Translations under genes and position numbers: made by a program | The notes under the pieces: generated by a model | Told to the model about the DNA's origin: nothing | The model's input: only the letters and a program-made list of their open reading frames with translations | Databases searched by the model: none | In this document: piece after piece, positions 29,429 to 37,957 of the stretch | How positions within the stretch are numbered: position 1 is the first letter of the stretch | Layout of the letters: the number at the start of each line of letters is the position of its first letter | NCBI RefSeq assembly: GCF_000308775.1 | Contig: NZ_BAGJ01000059.1 | Span: forward strand, 1-48,025 | Origin: Nocardia testacea NBRC 100365 | Lineage (GTDB): Bacteria; Actinomycetota; Actinomycetes; Mycobacteriales; Mycobacteriaceae | Direction: 5' to 3' | Length of the DNA stretch: 48,025 nucleotides

Positions 29429-30862
29429 ATGACGACTATCGCTCCGGCCCGCCATCAGGAAACTGCGACCGATCCGCGTGATCCCCTCGGGCGGCTCCAA
29501 CGCTTCTTCGACCCCGGCACGGTCCTGCCGCTGCATGCGCGCGACAAGTCGGGTGTGCTGGCGGCCGTCGGTGAGGTCGACGGCGTCCGCACCGTCGCCT
29601 ACTGCTCCGATGCCACCGTCATGGGCGGTGCCATGGGTGTGGAGGGCTGCCGCCATATCGTCGACGCCATCGACACCGCGATCGATTCCGGCGCGCCGGT
29701 GGTCGGTCTGTGGCATTCCGGTGGCGCCCGGCTCGCCGAAGGTGTGGAAGCCCTGCACGCGGTCGGCCTGGTCTTCGAGGCCATGGTCCGCGCCTCCGGC
29801 CGGGTTCCCCAGATCTCGGTGGTCCTCGGCTTCGCGGCCGGCGGCGCCGCCTACGGCCCCGCGCTCACCGATATCGTGATCATGGCCCCCGAAGGTCGCG
29901 TCTTCGTCACCGGCCCCGATGTGGTGCGCAGCGTCACCGGCGAACAGGTCGATATGGCCACCCTCGGCGGCCCGGAAACCCACGGTAAAAAGTCCGGCGT
30001 CACCCATATCGTCGCCGACGACGAAGCCGACGCCGTGCACCGTGCCCGCCGCCTGGTCTCGATGTTCGCCGAACAGGGCGAATTCGACCTCGTCGCCGCC
30101 GAGCACGGCAATGTCGACCTGCAGGCCATGCTGCCGGACTCGGCCAAACGCGCCTACGATGTCAAACCGCTGGTCCACGAACTGCTCGACAATGTCGACG
30201 GCGAATCCAGCTTCGAAGAACTGCAGGGCGGCTACGCCCGCTCCATGGTGACCGGCCTCGGCCGTCTGGCCGGCCGCACCGTCGGCGTCCTGGCCAACAA
30301 CCCGCTGCGCCTGGGCGGCTGCCTGGACTCCAAGAGTGCCGAGAAGGCCGCCCGCTTCGTCCGCCTCTGTGACGCCTTCGGTATCCCCCTCGTCGTCATC
30401 ACCGACGTCCCCGGCTATCTGCCCGGCGTCGGTCAGGAATGGGACGGCGTGGTGCGTCGCGGAGCCAAACTGCTGCACGCCTTCGCCGAAGCCCGCGTCC
30501 CGCGGGTCACGCTGGTCACCCGCAAGATCTACGGCGGCGCATACATCGCCATGAACGCCCGCTCCCTGGGCGCCACCGCGGTCTACGCCTGGCCGGGGTC
30601 GGAGGTCGCGGTCATGGGCGCCAAGGCCGCGGTCGGCATCCTGCACAAGAAAGCCCTGGCCGCCGCACCGGAGGCAGAGCGCGAAGCGCTGCACGAACGG
30701 CTCACCGCCGAACACGAAGCCATCGCCGGCGGGGTGGAGCGGGCGGTGTCGATCGGGGTGGTCGACGAGGTCATCGACCCGGCGCACACGCGTAGCAAGA
30801 TCGCCGCGGCGCTGGCGGCAGCGCCGTGCCGGGCCAGCCACCACAAGAACATCCCGCTGTGA
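29429..30862 (+). CDS. accD6: Acetyl-CoA carboxylase carboxyltransferase beta subunit
   Basis: The 477-residue subunit transfers carboxyl from biotin to acetyl-CoA, giving malonyl-CoA for FabD. It has the two crotonase-like halves of the family, with glycine-rich oxyanion segments FAAGGAAYGPALTD and KIYGGAYIAMNARSLG, and DVPGYLPGVGQEWDGVVRRGAKLLHAF. The start at ATG 29429 is 8 nt after GAGGAG. The strong hairpin upstream suggests its own promoter; in M. tuberculosis accD6 also has one. It works with a biotinylated alpha subunit encoded elsewhere. Confidence 0.93.
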   Translation: MTTIAPARHQETATDPRDPLGRLQRFFDPGTVLPLHARDKSGVLAAVGEVDGVRTVAYCSDATVMGGAMGVEGCRHIVDAIDTAIDSGAPVVGLWHSGGARLAEGVEALHAVGLVFEAMVRASGRVPQISVVLGFAAGGAAYGPALTDIVIMAPEGRVFVTGPDVVRSVTGEQVDMATLGGPETHGKKSGVTHIVADDEADAVHRARRLVSMFAEQGEFDLVAAEHGNVDLQAMLPDSAKRAYDVKPLVHELLDNVDGESSFEELQGGYARSMVTGLGRLAGRTVGVLANNPLRLGGCLDSKSAEKAARFVRLCDAFGIPLVVITDVPGYLPGVGQEWDGVVRRGAKLLHAFAEARVPRVTLVTRKIYGGAYIAMNARSLGATAVYAWPGSEVAVMGAKAAVGILHKKALAAAPEAEREALHERLTAEHEAIAGGVERAVSIGVVDEVIDPAHTRSKIAAALAAAPCRASHHKNIPL

Positions 30863-30935
30863 TTTTGGCGGCGCCTGCGGCGCCGCGGGGTTGAGGCCGT
30901 GTTTTTGGCGCGCTGGCGCGCGCGGGGTTGAGGCC
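30862..30935. repeat. Two tandem copies of a hairpin-plus-tail repeat
   Basis: Copy A (30863-30897) and copy B (30901-30935) each begin with TTTTGGCG, carry a GC palindrome (GCGGCGCC-TGC-GGCGCCGC in A at 30868-30886, and GCGCGC-TG-GCGCGC in B) and end with GCGGGGTTGAGGCC. This layout suggests a dispersed intergenic repeat family just after accD6. Confidence 0.7.
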
Positions 30936-31022
30936 CCCTTGTGTCTCGCCGTTTCGGCCTCGAGACTTGCGCCTTCGGCGCGGGCGCTTTCGAGGCCGAA
31001 ACGGCGAGACGGGCCTCAACCC
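30925..31022. repeat. Long two-stage hairpin after accD6
   Basis: Outer 12-bp stem GGGTTGAGGCCC (30925-30936) pairs with GGGCCTCAACCC (31011-31022). An inner perfect 21-bp stem pairs 30943-30963 (starts GTCTCGCCGTTTCGG) with 30990-31010. The loop has its own GCGCC/GGCGC hairpin around TTC. The outer stem reuses the tail of the tandem repeat. It could end accD6 transcription or be a small mobile repeat. Confidence 0.8.
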
Positions 31023-31188
31023 TTTGAGGTGTCTCGCAGAACTCGACGCATGCTGGTTACGTCGGCGTTCGACGTCTAGTGGGAACCCTTTCGGGGCGGG
31101 CCGGGACTCTGCAAGTTACCCTCCGCCCACAGGGCACACTTCCTCCGAAAGTGTCTGGTCGGGGGGCTCGGTCGACGACAATGCGCAG

Positions 31189-33000
31189 ATGGGACGCGAT
31201 GGAGCGGGGGCTCGCGAGCGCAAACGTCATGGTCGGCACTACACGCCCGCGGCGCTTGCGGGGTTCCTGGCGGGGCGGGTGGCCGCGCGGATCGACTCGA
31301 CCGGGCCGGTGCGGGTGCTGGATCCGGCCTGTGGGTCCGGGGAGCTGTTGTTCGCGATCAGGGACGCGCTGGCCGGGCGGCTGCCCGGGGCGCCGGTCGA
31401 GCTGGTGGGGTACGACCTGGATCCGGCGGGGTTGGCGTTGGCGCGGCGACGGGCGGTGGGGGTTGGGGTGGATGTGGAATGGCGGCAAACCGATTTCCTG
31501 GCCGACTGTGCGGGGTTGCCGGCCGAATCGTTCGACGCGGTGATCGCCAATCCGCCGTACGTCCGGACCCAGCAGCTGGGTGGGGCGGCGGCGCGGGCGC
31601 TGCGGGGGCAGTTCGGGTTGCGGGGGCGGATCGATCTGACACATCCCTTCGTCGCCGCGCTGCCGCGGTTGATGGTTCCGGGTGGGGTCCTGGGCCTGCT
31701 GTGCGCGAATCGGTTCCTGACCACTAAGGCGGGGGCGAATCTGCGGGCGTTGCTGCTGGCGGATCTGACGCCGGTGGAGTTGTACGACCTGGGCGATACC
31801 AAGCTGTTCGAGGCAGCGGTCCTGCCGGCGGTGACGATCGCCGTGCGCGGCGCGGCGCGCGGGGAGTGCCGGTACGTCTCGGTGTACGAGGAGGAGGCCG
31901 GGGCGGCGCCGATTCCGGTATCCGGGGGCGAGGCAATGGCGGACCCAAGCGGTCCCGCCCGTCCGGATGCGCAGCAACGGGGAGCGGGAGAGAGCCCGGC
32001 CGGCAGCGGGGAAGCTGTGGGGGAGGGCATGCGTGCCCGTGGCCCGGACTTCTGCGCGGGGACCGTGAACGAGGAGCGGGAACTGTTCGCGGCCCTGGGC
32101 GGAACCGGTGATGCGACGGTGTGGCGGCAGGGGCGCCGGTTCGCGGTGACGGTGGGGGAGCTGGCCACCGAGTCCGGTGCGGCGGCGGCATCGGTGGGGT
32201 GGCGGATGTCCCGAGTGGAGCACGACGACTGGTTGCGAGGGGTCGCCGCGCGGATGTGGCGCACGTTCGGGGACCTGGGGCGGATCAGGGTGGGGATCAA
32301 GACCAATGCGGACAAGGTCTTCATCGCGGCGCACTGGGGCGATCCGGCGGCCGAACCGGAGCTGTTGCGCGATCTCATCACCCATCACGATCTGCGGCCG
32401 TGGCGGATCGATCGGTCCCGCCGGACCCGGGTGCTGTATCCGTACGACCTCACTCGTACGCACCGGGTTCCGGTGGATCTGGCGCGGTATCCGCGGACCG
32501 CGGCCTACCTGGAGCAGCACCGGGAGGTGCTGACGGCGCGGAGCTATCTCACCGGGGCGGGCCGGGAATGGTTCGAGCACTGGGTGCCGCAGCGGCCGCA
32601 TCTGTGGCAGACCCCCAAGGTGGTGTTCCCGGATATCAGCGACCGGCCGCGCTTCGCGCTGGACCGGTCCGGTGCGGTGGTCAACGGTGACTGTTACTGG
32701 ATTTCGCTGGCGGATCTGGGCGGAGACGCCGGGGCCGAGGATATGGCCTGTCTGATGATGGGTGTCGCGAACTCGGCGCTGGGATTGCGCTACTACGACG
32801 CGGTCTGCGGTAACCGGCTCTATTCGGGCCGGCGGCGCTGGATCACCCAGTACGTCTCCCGATTGCCGTTACCCGATCCGGGGACTCCGGCCGCGGGCGC
32901 GATCGTGCGCCGGGTGCGGGAGCTGGCCGCGCAACCGGAGGCCGGGCCGGTGGAACAGGCGGAACTGGACGAGATGGTGGACCGGGCGTTCGCGTGGTGA
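31189..33000 (+). CDS. Eco57I/TaqI-type N6-adenine DNA methyltransferase
   Basis: The 603-residue protein has an N-terminal adenine-methylase domain: HYTPAALAGFLAGRV (about 16-30), SAM-binding VLDPACGSGELLFAI (about 43) and catalytic NPPYVR (about 122-127), then a specificity region to the C-terminus with IKTNADKVFIA, WQTPKVVFPDIS and RRRWITQYVSRLPLP. This is the layout of type II/IIG gamma-class methyltransferases. No nuclease motif was seen and no restriction gene is adjacent, so it may be solitary. The 325 bp before it holds the repeats and hairpin listed here. ATG 31189 is used; the frame is open upstream. It converges on a TetR gene. Confidence 0.85.
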   Translation: MGRDGAGARERKRHGRHYTPAALAGFLAGRVAARIDSTGPVRVLDPACGSGELLFAIRDALAGRLPGAPVELVGYDLDPAGLALARRRAVGVGVDVEWRQTDFLADCAGLPAESFDAVIANPPYVRTQQLGGAAARALRGQFGLRGRIDLTHPFVAALPRLMVPGGVLGLLCANRFLTTKAGANLRALLLADLTPVELYDLGDTKLFEAAVLPAVTIAVRGAARGECRYVSVYEEEAGAAPIPVSGGEAMADPSGPARPDAQQRGAGESPAGSGEAVGEGMRARGPDFCAGTVNEERELFAALGGTGDATVWRQGRRFAVTVGELATESGAAAASVGWRMSRVEHDDWLRGVAARMWRTFGDLGRIRVGIKTNADKVFIAAHWGDPAAEPELLRDLITHHDLRPWRIDRSRRTRVLYPYDLTRTHRVPVDLARYPRTAAYLEQHREVLTARSYLTGAGREWFEHWVPQRPHLWQTPKVVFPDISDRPRFALDRSGAVVNGDCYWISLADLGGDAGAEDMACLMMGVANSALGLRYYDAVCGNRLYSGRRRWITQYVSRLPLPDPGTPAAGAIVRRVRELAAQPEAGPVEQAELDEMVDRAFAW

Positions 33001-33005
33001 CCCGG

Positions 33006-33623
33006 TCAGCCCGGGCTGTGCCAGGCGACCATGGGCAGCAGCGTGCGGCGGGCGAATTCGCGGCCGGCGGCTTCGTCCTGGATGGGGATCAGACCGTCGG
33101 GGGTGAGTGCCAGCGACAGCGCCAGGCGGGCCATGATCTCGGCGACCAGGTCCGGATCGAAATCGTTGCCGCTGTCGTGCAGTTCCCGTAGTTTCGCGGC
33201 CAGGTAGGTGCGGCCGACGGCCAGGATCGGGCCCGCTTCGGTGGTGAGCCGGGGCAGCACGAGATCGGGTTCGGTGCGCAACAGCCGGATCAGCAGCGGG
33301 TTGCCGGCAATGGCGGAGATGAAAGCGACGAAAATCTCCACCAGCTGGTCTTCGGAGCCGGCCACCGTGCGCACCCGGTTGTCGATCTTGGTGACGAAAC
33401 GCTGCGCCTCCCGGATGGTGACCGCTTCGACCAGGTCGTTCTTGGATTCGAAGCGGCGGTAGAGGGTCGCGGGACTGATACCGGCGCGGCGAGCGATCTC
33501 GCCCATGCTGGTGCGTTTGATCCCGAAGTCCAGGAAGGCCGATAGCGCGCTGTCGAGTATTTTCCCGCTGTCGGCGGGTGGCTCGGCCAGGATGCGTTGC
33601 AGGATCGGCGGTACGGGCGACAT
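33006..33623 (-). CDS. TetR-family regulator
   Basis: The 205-residue protein has a TetR helix-turn-helix (about 22-65) with IARRAGISPATLYRRFESKNDLVEAV, followed by a helical ligand domain. GAGG lies 3 nt before ATG 33623; GTG 33632 is possible. The stop is 5 bp from the stop of the convergent methyltransferase. Its target is unclear, since the small gene at 33689-33874 and the carbonic-anhydrase-like gene further upstream are on the same strand. No operator was identified. Confidence 0.85.
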   Translation of the reverse strand: MSPVPPILQRILAEPPADSGKILDSALSAFLDFGIKRTSMGEIARRAGISPATLYRRFESKNDLVEAVTIREAQRFVTKIDNRVRTVAGSEDQLVEIFVAFISAIAGNPLLIRLLRTEPDLVLPRLTTEAGPILAVGRTYLAAKLRELHDSGNDFDPDLVAEIMARLALSLALTPDGLIPIQDEAAGREFARRTLLPMVAWHSPG

Positions 33624-33688
33624 GGTCCTCACACCTTATCCGACACCGGATGCCCCGGGTGACCTGCGGGTTGGTTTCGTGCCGGGTA

Positions 33689-33874
33689 TCACTCGCGCGG
33701 CAGATCCAGCTCCGCCATCTCGTGTTCGATCGCGTTGGCCGCGAAATCGACTCCTCTGGAACGTAATTCGTGGACTCTTCGCCGCAGGGCCTCGATACCT
33801 CCTGGTTGCGCGGCGATATCGGCCACGCTCACCCGCCCGGTCGACCGGCGCGTTTCGGACTGCTCACACGCCAC
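33689..33874 (-). CDS. Small hypothetical protein
   Basis: A GTG at 33874 is preceded by AGGAGG (33888-33883) at 8 nt, and encodes 61 residues with a helical, charged stretch EALRRRVHELRSRGVDFAANAIEHEMAELDLP. The same AGGAGG is followed at once by ATGACGGGTGGCGTGTGA, a five-codon minigene that could compete for ribosomes. No family is recognised. It lies upstream of the TetR gene on the same strand, 65 bp away. Confidence 0.5.
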   Translation of the reverse strand: MACEQSETRRSTGRVSVADIAAQPGGIEALRRRVHELRSRGVDFAANAIEHEMAELDLPRE

Positions 33875-34046
33875 CCGTCATACCTCCTGCCGGGCACGTC
33901 GCCGTGCCCACCTGTACGGGTCGCCCGAAACGCCGAGGCCATGCAGGACAGCGGGTTTCGGGTCGACCCGTCTCCCCGGATACGTTTTTCCATGGTATCA
34001 GCCACCTACTGGACGCTTGTCCAATTACGTGTCCGGGTGGGTGTGC

Positions 34047-34562
34047 TCAGAGCTCCTTCGCCGACCGGTGCTCGGACATATGGTGCAGATAGACCATGGC
34101 ATTGAGCTCGACTCCGCGCTGCTGCTCCGCGGTGAGCTCGCGACGGACCTTGCCCGGCACCCCGGCCACCAGCGAACCCGGCGGAATCCGGGCGCCCTCG
34201 GGAATCAGCGCATTGGCCGCGATGAGGCTGCCCCGGCCGATCACGGCACCGTTCAGCACGGTCGCGCCCATTCCGATCAGGCAGTCGTCCTCGACCGTGC
34301 ATCCGTGCAGGATCGCATTGTGCCCGACCGACACCCCGGCGCCCACGGTGGCCGGGAAACCCGGGTCGGCGTGCAGTACGCAGCCGTCCTGGATATTGCT
34401 GCGCTCGCCGACGGTGATCAGTTCGGTGTCACCACGCAGGACGGCGTTGTACCAGATGCTGACCTGGGCCCCGAGCTTCACCCGGCCGATCACGTTCGCA
34501 GTGGGGGCGATCCACGCGGTCTCGTCTATCTCGGGCCGGTGGCCACTGACTTCGATCCTCAT
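34047..34562 (-). CDS. Gamma-carbonic-anhydrase-like hexapeptide protein
   Basis: The 171-residue protein is a left-handed beta-helix: ANVIGRVKLGAQVSIWYNAVLRGD, then VGERSNIQDGCVLHAD, and GHNAILHGCTVEDDCLIGMGATVLNGAVIGRGSLIAANALI. Three histidines (in VLHAD and in VGHNAILHG) sit where gamma-class carbonic anhydrases bind zinc, with Arg and Asp of RGD also present. A C-terminal helix has VPGKVRREL. Catalysis is plausible, not shown. The start ATG is 6 nt downstream of a duplicated promoter-like unit, so the transcript may be leaderless. Confidence 0.85.
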   Translation of the reverse strand: MRIEVSGHRPEIDETAWIAPTANVIGRVKLGAQVSIWYNAVLRGDTELITVGERSNIQDGCVLHADPGFPATVGAGVSVGHNAILHGCTVEDDCLIGMGATVLNGAVIGRGSLIAANALIPEGARIPPGSLVAGVPGKVRRELTAEQQRGVELNAMVYLHHMSEHRSAKEL

Positions 34563-34610
34563 ATACGCAACCTAACCCGCCCGTTATATACGCAACCTAA
34601 CCCGCCCGTT
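34561..34610. repeat. Exact 25-bp tandem duplication in the gamma-CA promoter
   Basis: Positions 34561-34585 and 34586-34610 are identical 25-bp units (ATATACGCAACCTAACCCGC plus CCGTT). On the minus strand each unit holds TAGGTT, 6 nt before the ATG in the proximal copy, consistent with a -10 element of a leaderless promoter and a second copy upstream. Confidence 0.75.
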
Positions 34611-34659
34611 CCGGCGACCGGCGAGGCGGTGGAGACCGTGGGGTGCCGGCAGGGCGGAC

Positions 34660-35592
34660 TCAGCTCTCGCCGGAGTCACGCAGGAGCCATTCGGGTCCGG
34701 CGTCGGCGGGCAGGTCACGCAATTTGTCCGGATTGCGGACGACGTGGATCGCGGTGATCCGGCCGTCGTCGACGGTGAAGGAGAACACCCCGTGGTGGTG
34801 ACCGTCGAACACCAGCAGCCCGGGCAGGCCGTTGACCTCGATGGTGCGGCCCCAGCCGCCCGAGGCGGCGGGGACGTTGTACCAGCCGAGCAGCATCTTG
34901 GCGATGATCTCGGCGCCCGTGACCGGCTTGCGGATGGCGGGCACCTTGCCGCCGCCGTCGGCGGTGAGGGTCACCCGGTCGTCGAGTACGCCGAGCAGCG
35001 CGCTCATATCGCCGGACCGCCAGGCCACCGCGAATGCCGAGACGACCTTCTCCTGTTCGTCCGGGGACGCCGGAAACCGCGGGGTCCCGTCCTCGACCCG
35101 TTTGCGGGCGCGCGAAGCGAGCTGCCGGACCGCGGCGGGAGTGCGGCCCACCACCTCGGCGACCTCCGGGCCCGACATCCCGAACACGTCCTGCAGGACA
35201 AACGCGGTGCGTTCGGCCGGTGACAGCGATTCCAGGACCACCAGCAGCGCCATGGTGACCCGTTCGTCCTGGGAGATCCGGTCCGCCGGATCCTCCCAGT
35301 CGGTCACGGTGGGTTCGGGTAGCCATTCGCCCACGTACTGTTCGCGCCGCATCCGCGCCGAACCGAGCTGATCGAGGGCCAGGCGCCCGGTGACCGTGGT
35401 CAGCCACGCCTGCAGATTCTCGATGGGCGCTCCGCCCGCCTCCTGCTGCCGCTGCAGCCGCAGCCACGCCTCCTGCACCACATCGTCGGCGTCGCTGAGA
35501 CTGCCGAGAGTGCTGTAGGCGAGGCGGCGCAGATACGGGCGCAGCTCCTCGAATCGGCGGGCCAGCTCGGCGGAATCTGCTCGGTCGGTCAC
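34660..35592 (-). CDS. ECF41-type sigma factor
   Basis: The 310-residue sigma factor has ECF regions 2 (RRLAYSTLGSLSDADDVVQEAWLRLQR) and 4 (LSPAERTAFVLQDVFGMSGPEVAEVVGRTPAAVRQLASRARKRV), plus a C-terminal SnoaL-like extension of about 110 residues. The extension carries DGGGK and NPDKL, the conserved motifs that define group ECF41, whose extension tunes core binding. GTG 35592 gives the normal N-terminus. The partner gene usual for ECF41 (a small COE-type oxidoreductase, decarboxylase or epimerase) is not next to it. Its targets are unknown. Confidence 0.9.
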   Translation of the reverse strand: MTDRADSAELARRFEELRPYLRRLAYSTLGSLSDADDVVQEAWLRLQRQQEAGGAPIENLQAWLTTVTGRLALDQLGSARMRREQYVGEWLPEPTVTDWEDPADRISQDERVTMALLVVLESLSPAERTAFVLQDVFGMSGPEVAEVVGRTPAAVRQLASRARKRVEDGTPRFPASPDEQEKVVSAFAVAWRSGDMSALLGVLDDRVTLTADGGGKVPAIRKPVTGAEIIAKMLLGWYNVPAASGGWGRTIEVNGLPGLLVFDGHHHGVFSFTVDDGRITAIHVVRNPDKLRDLPADAGPEWLLRDSGES

Positions 35593-35824
35593 TGCGGTTC
35601 CCCGTTCGGTCGATGCCCGGCGGGCGGGCAATGGTCTCGCCGAGTCGACGACGGGCGCGCCCGATATGTGACATCGGGGCGGCGGCCCGTCGCGACGACG
35701 ATGTGGTGACGACGGTATCCGGCCCGGCCGGCGCCGTCGGGCCGGTGCGGACACCGGTCGTGGGAAACGCGGCCCCGGTCGTCCCCGGCACAGCCGGCCG
35801 GGCGCTGCTGGATACGCTCACCCG

Positions 35825-36790
35825 GTGCGCACAGGAGTTTCGACCGCGGCGGGCCTGCTGATCGGGTTCGCCATCGATCGGGCGGCGGGGGACCCCCGGC
35901 GCGGGCATCCGGTGGCGGGGTTCGGCATGGTGGCCGCGTCGCTGGAGACGGTGACCTACGCCGACCGTCGCCGGGCGGGGGTGGTGCACGAACTGCTGCT
36001 GGTGGGGTCAGTGGTCGGTCTGGGTGCGGCGCTGCCCCGGGGCGGGGTGATACCGGTGGCGGCAGCGACCTGGACGGTGCTCGGGGGTCGTAGTCTGGCG
36101 CGGACCGGACAGCTGATGGCCGACCGGCTCGAAACCGGGGACCTCGCCGCCGCCCGTGAACTGCTGCCCGCCCTGTGCGGGCGCGATCCGGCGGCCCTGG
36201 ACGCGGACGGCCTGGCGCGGGCGGCCCTGGAATCGATCGCCGAGAACACCTCCGACGCCGCCGTCGCGCCCCTGCTGTGGGGCGCGGTGGCCGGTGTGCC
36301 CGGACTACTCGGCTATCGGGCGGTGAACACCCTCGACGCCATGATCGGCTACCGCAACCAGCGCTACCGGCGGTTCGGGTGGGCGGCCGCCCGCGTCGAC
36401 GATCTGGCCAATCTGCTTCCCGCCCGGGCGACCGGGCTGCTCACCGCGCTGGTGGCGCCGCTGGTCGGCGGCCGGCCCGGCACGGTACTGCGGACCTGGC
36501 GCCGAGATGCCGGGCAGCATCCCAGTCCGAATGCCGGGGTGGTGGAAGCGGCGGCGGCCGGGGCGCTCGGGGTGCGCCTCGGTGGGCGCACCGAATACCG
36601 GCACGGGGTCGAGCAGCGGCCGGAACTGGGTGCGGGGCCGGCGCCCACGGTCGGTGACCTACGGCGTGCGGTGCGGTTGTCCGAACTGGTGCAGTACGCG
36701 GCGATGGTCTCGGCGGCGGCGGTCGCGGTGGCGAGCGCGGGGCGGCGGGAGCGGATGCGCGCTCGTCGCACCCGAGCTCGGATCGGGTAG
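35825..36790 (+). CDS. cobD: Adenosylcobinamide-phosphate synthase CobD/CbiB
   Basis: The 321-residue membrane protein attaches aminopropanol (or its phosphate) to adenosylcobyric acid in cobalamin synthesis. It has the family features GFAIDRAAGDPRRGHPVAGFG, SIAENTSDAAVAPLLWGAVAGVPG, YRAVNTLDAMIGYRN and DAGQHPSPNAGVVEAAAAGALGVRLGG, with several hydrophobic helices. The GTG start at 35825 is poorly supported by a ribosome site. It matches M. tuberculosis Rv2236c and opens the cobD-to-RNase H synteny group. Confidence 0.92.
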   Translation: MRTGVSTAAGLLIGFAIDRAAGDPRRGHPVAGFGMVAASLETVTYADRRRAGVVHELLLVGSVVGLGAALPRGGVIPVAAATWTVLGGRSLARTGQLMADRLETGDLAAARELLPALCGRDPAALDADGLARAALESIAENTSDAAVAPLLWGAVAGVPGLLGYRAVNTLDAMIGYRNQRYRRFGWAAARVDDLANLLPARATGLLTALVAPLVGGRPGTVLRTWRRDAGQHPSPNAGVVEAAAAGALGVRLGGRTEYRHGVEQRPELGAGPAPTVGDLRRAVRLSELVQYAAMVSAAAVAVASAGRRERMRARRTRARIG

Positions 36791-37093
36791 CCCGCGAGTT
36801 CGAACAGCGAGGGAACTGCCGCGAGCGGGACGAGGCGCGGGGGCCCGACCGCGGCTGCCGAGGCCGCCACGGCCGGACAGCAGCGCGCGACCGGTGGAGT
36901 CGGATCGGTGTGGCGGTGCGGTTCTGATCGCGCAGTGGTGCAGTCGGCCGGGGCCCCGGACACCCTCGATACACGCCGCTCGAGACATTCGGCCCCGGCG
37001 GGTTGCTCAGAACGCATCGCGGCGCGGACCCGGCGAGTAGTCGTACGTCCGCCTGCGACCGGCGCGTGCAGGGGGCCGCCCGCGCCGTGCGAG
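36791..37093. other. Intergenic region between convergent genes
   Basis: About 300 bp between the cobD stop and the SURF1 stop. Both neighbours end here, so no promoter is needed. No protein or RNA gene is recognised, and no strong terminator was noticed. Confidence 0.55.
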
Positions 37094-37957
37094 TCAGGGG
37101 CGGGTGCGGCCGTAACGGTCGGCCAGGCGGGCCTCGGTGGTGACCGGTTCGGGTTCGTCGCTCCGCGACTCGTCGGGCTCGGGCGCGGTCTTCGCCGGGC
37201 GCTGTTTACGGCGTTCGCGGATCTCGGCCCAGGCGAAATACCCCAGACCCAGCGGTGCCATGATGCCGAATGCCAGCCACTGCAGTCCATAGGAGAGGTA
37301 GGGCCCGGCATCGAGCTGGGGCAGCGGTACCGGGGTGAACGCGCCCGGCTGGTCCTGCGACAGCTGGAGGTAGGAGCCGCGCTCACCGACCGGGAGCGGG
37401 GTGAGCGGTAGTCCCAGGACCGTGGTTTCCTGCGGAACGTCGATCGAATAGACGTGCGGGACGCCGTCCTGGACGGTGGGGGCGCGCTGCGGGTCGACGT
37501 TCTCCGAGACCCGGATCCGGCCCTCTACACGCTGTAGGCCGGACGGCGGTGGGTCGATCGGCTTTGGCTGCGAGCCGTCGACCGCCGCCACCAGGCCCCG
37601 GTCCACGAGCAGGGTGCGGCCGTCGGTGAGGGTGAACGCGGACAGCACCCCGAAACCGGGCGCGCCGTCGAGATGCCGCAGCCGGACCAGCACGGTCGAA
37701 TCGGGCACGTAGGTGCCCTCGGCGAAAACCTTCCGCCATTCCGTGGCCGCGCCCGCCGCCCCGCCGTCGAGAACTTCGGTGACGGCCACCGGATCGGCGT
37801 GCACCGAATCGGCGATCAGCTGATTGCGTTCGGAGGTGGACTCGTTCTTGCCGAGCTGCCAGGGGGCCAGCACGGTGAAACACAGGTACGCGAACGCGAC
37901 CACCACCGCGGCCAGGATCAGCCAGCCGGGGCGCAGCAGGAAGGTGAGGCGGCGCAT
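37094..37957 (-). CDS. SURF1 family protein
   Basis: The 287-residue protein has an N-terminal membrane helix (LILAAVVVAFAYLCFTVLAPWQLG), SURF1 motifs RKVFAEGTY and VDRGLVA with external beta structure, a second helix near the C-terminus (YGLQWLAFGIMAPLGLGYFAW), and a charged tail. SURF1 helps assemble cytochrome c oxidase. Its start overlaps the stop of the phosphatase gene by one base (TGATG), so the two are translationally coupled, as with Rv2234-Rv2235 in M. tuberculosis. Confidence 0.9.
   Translation of the reverse strand: MRRLTFLLRPGWLILAAVVVAFAYLCFTVLAPWQLGKNESTSERNQLIADSVHADPVAVTEVLDGGAAGAATEWRKVFAEGTYVPDSTVLVRLRHLDGAPGFGVLSAFTLTDGRTLLVDRGLVAAVDGSQPKPIDPPPSGLQRVEGRIRVSENVDPQRAPTVQDGVPHVYSIDVPQETTVLGLPLTPLPVGERGSYLQLSQDQPGAFTPVPLPQLDAGPYLSYGLQWLAFGIMAPLGLGYFAWAEIRERRKQRPAKTAPEPDESRSDEPEPVTTEARLADRYGRTRP

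Noticed and set aside
30925..31022. Insertion-sequence end
   Set aside because: No transposase or target-site duplication accompanies the hairpin; it is reported as a non-coding repeat instead.
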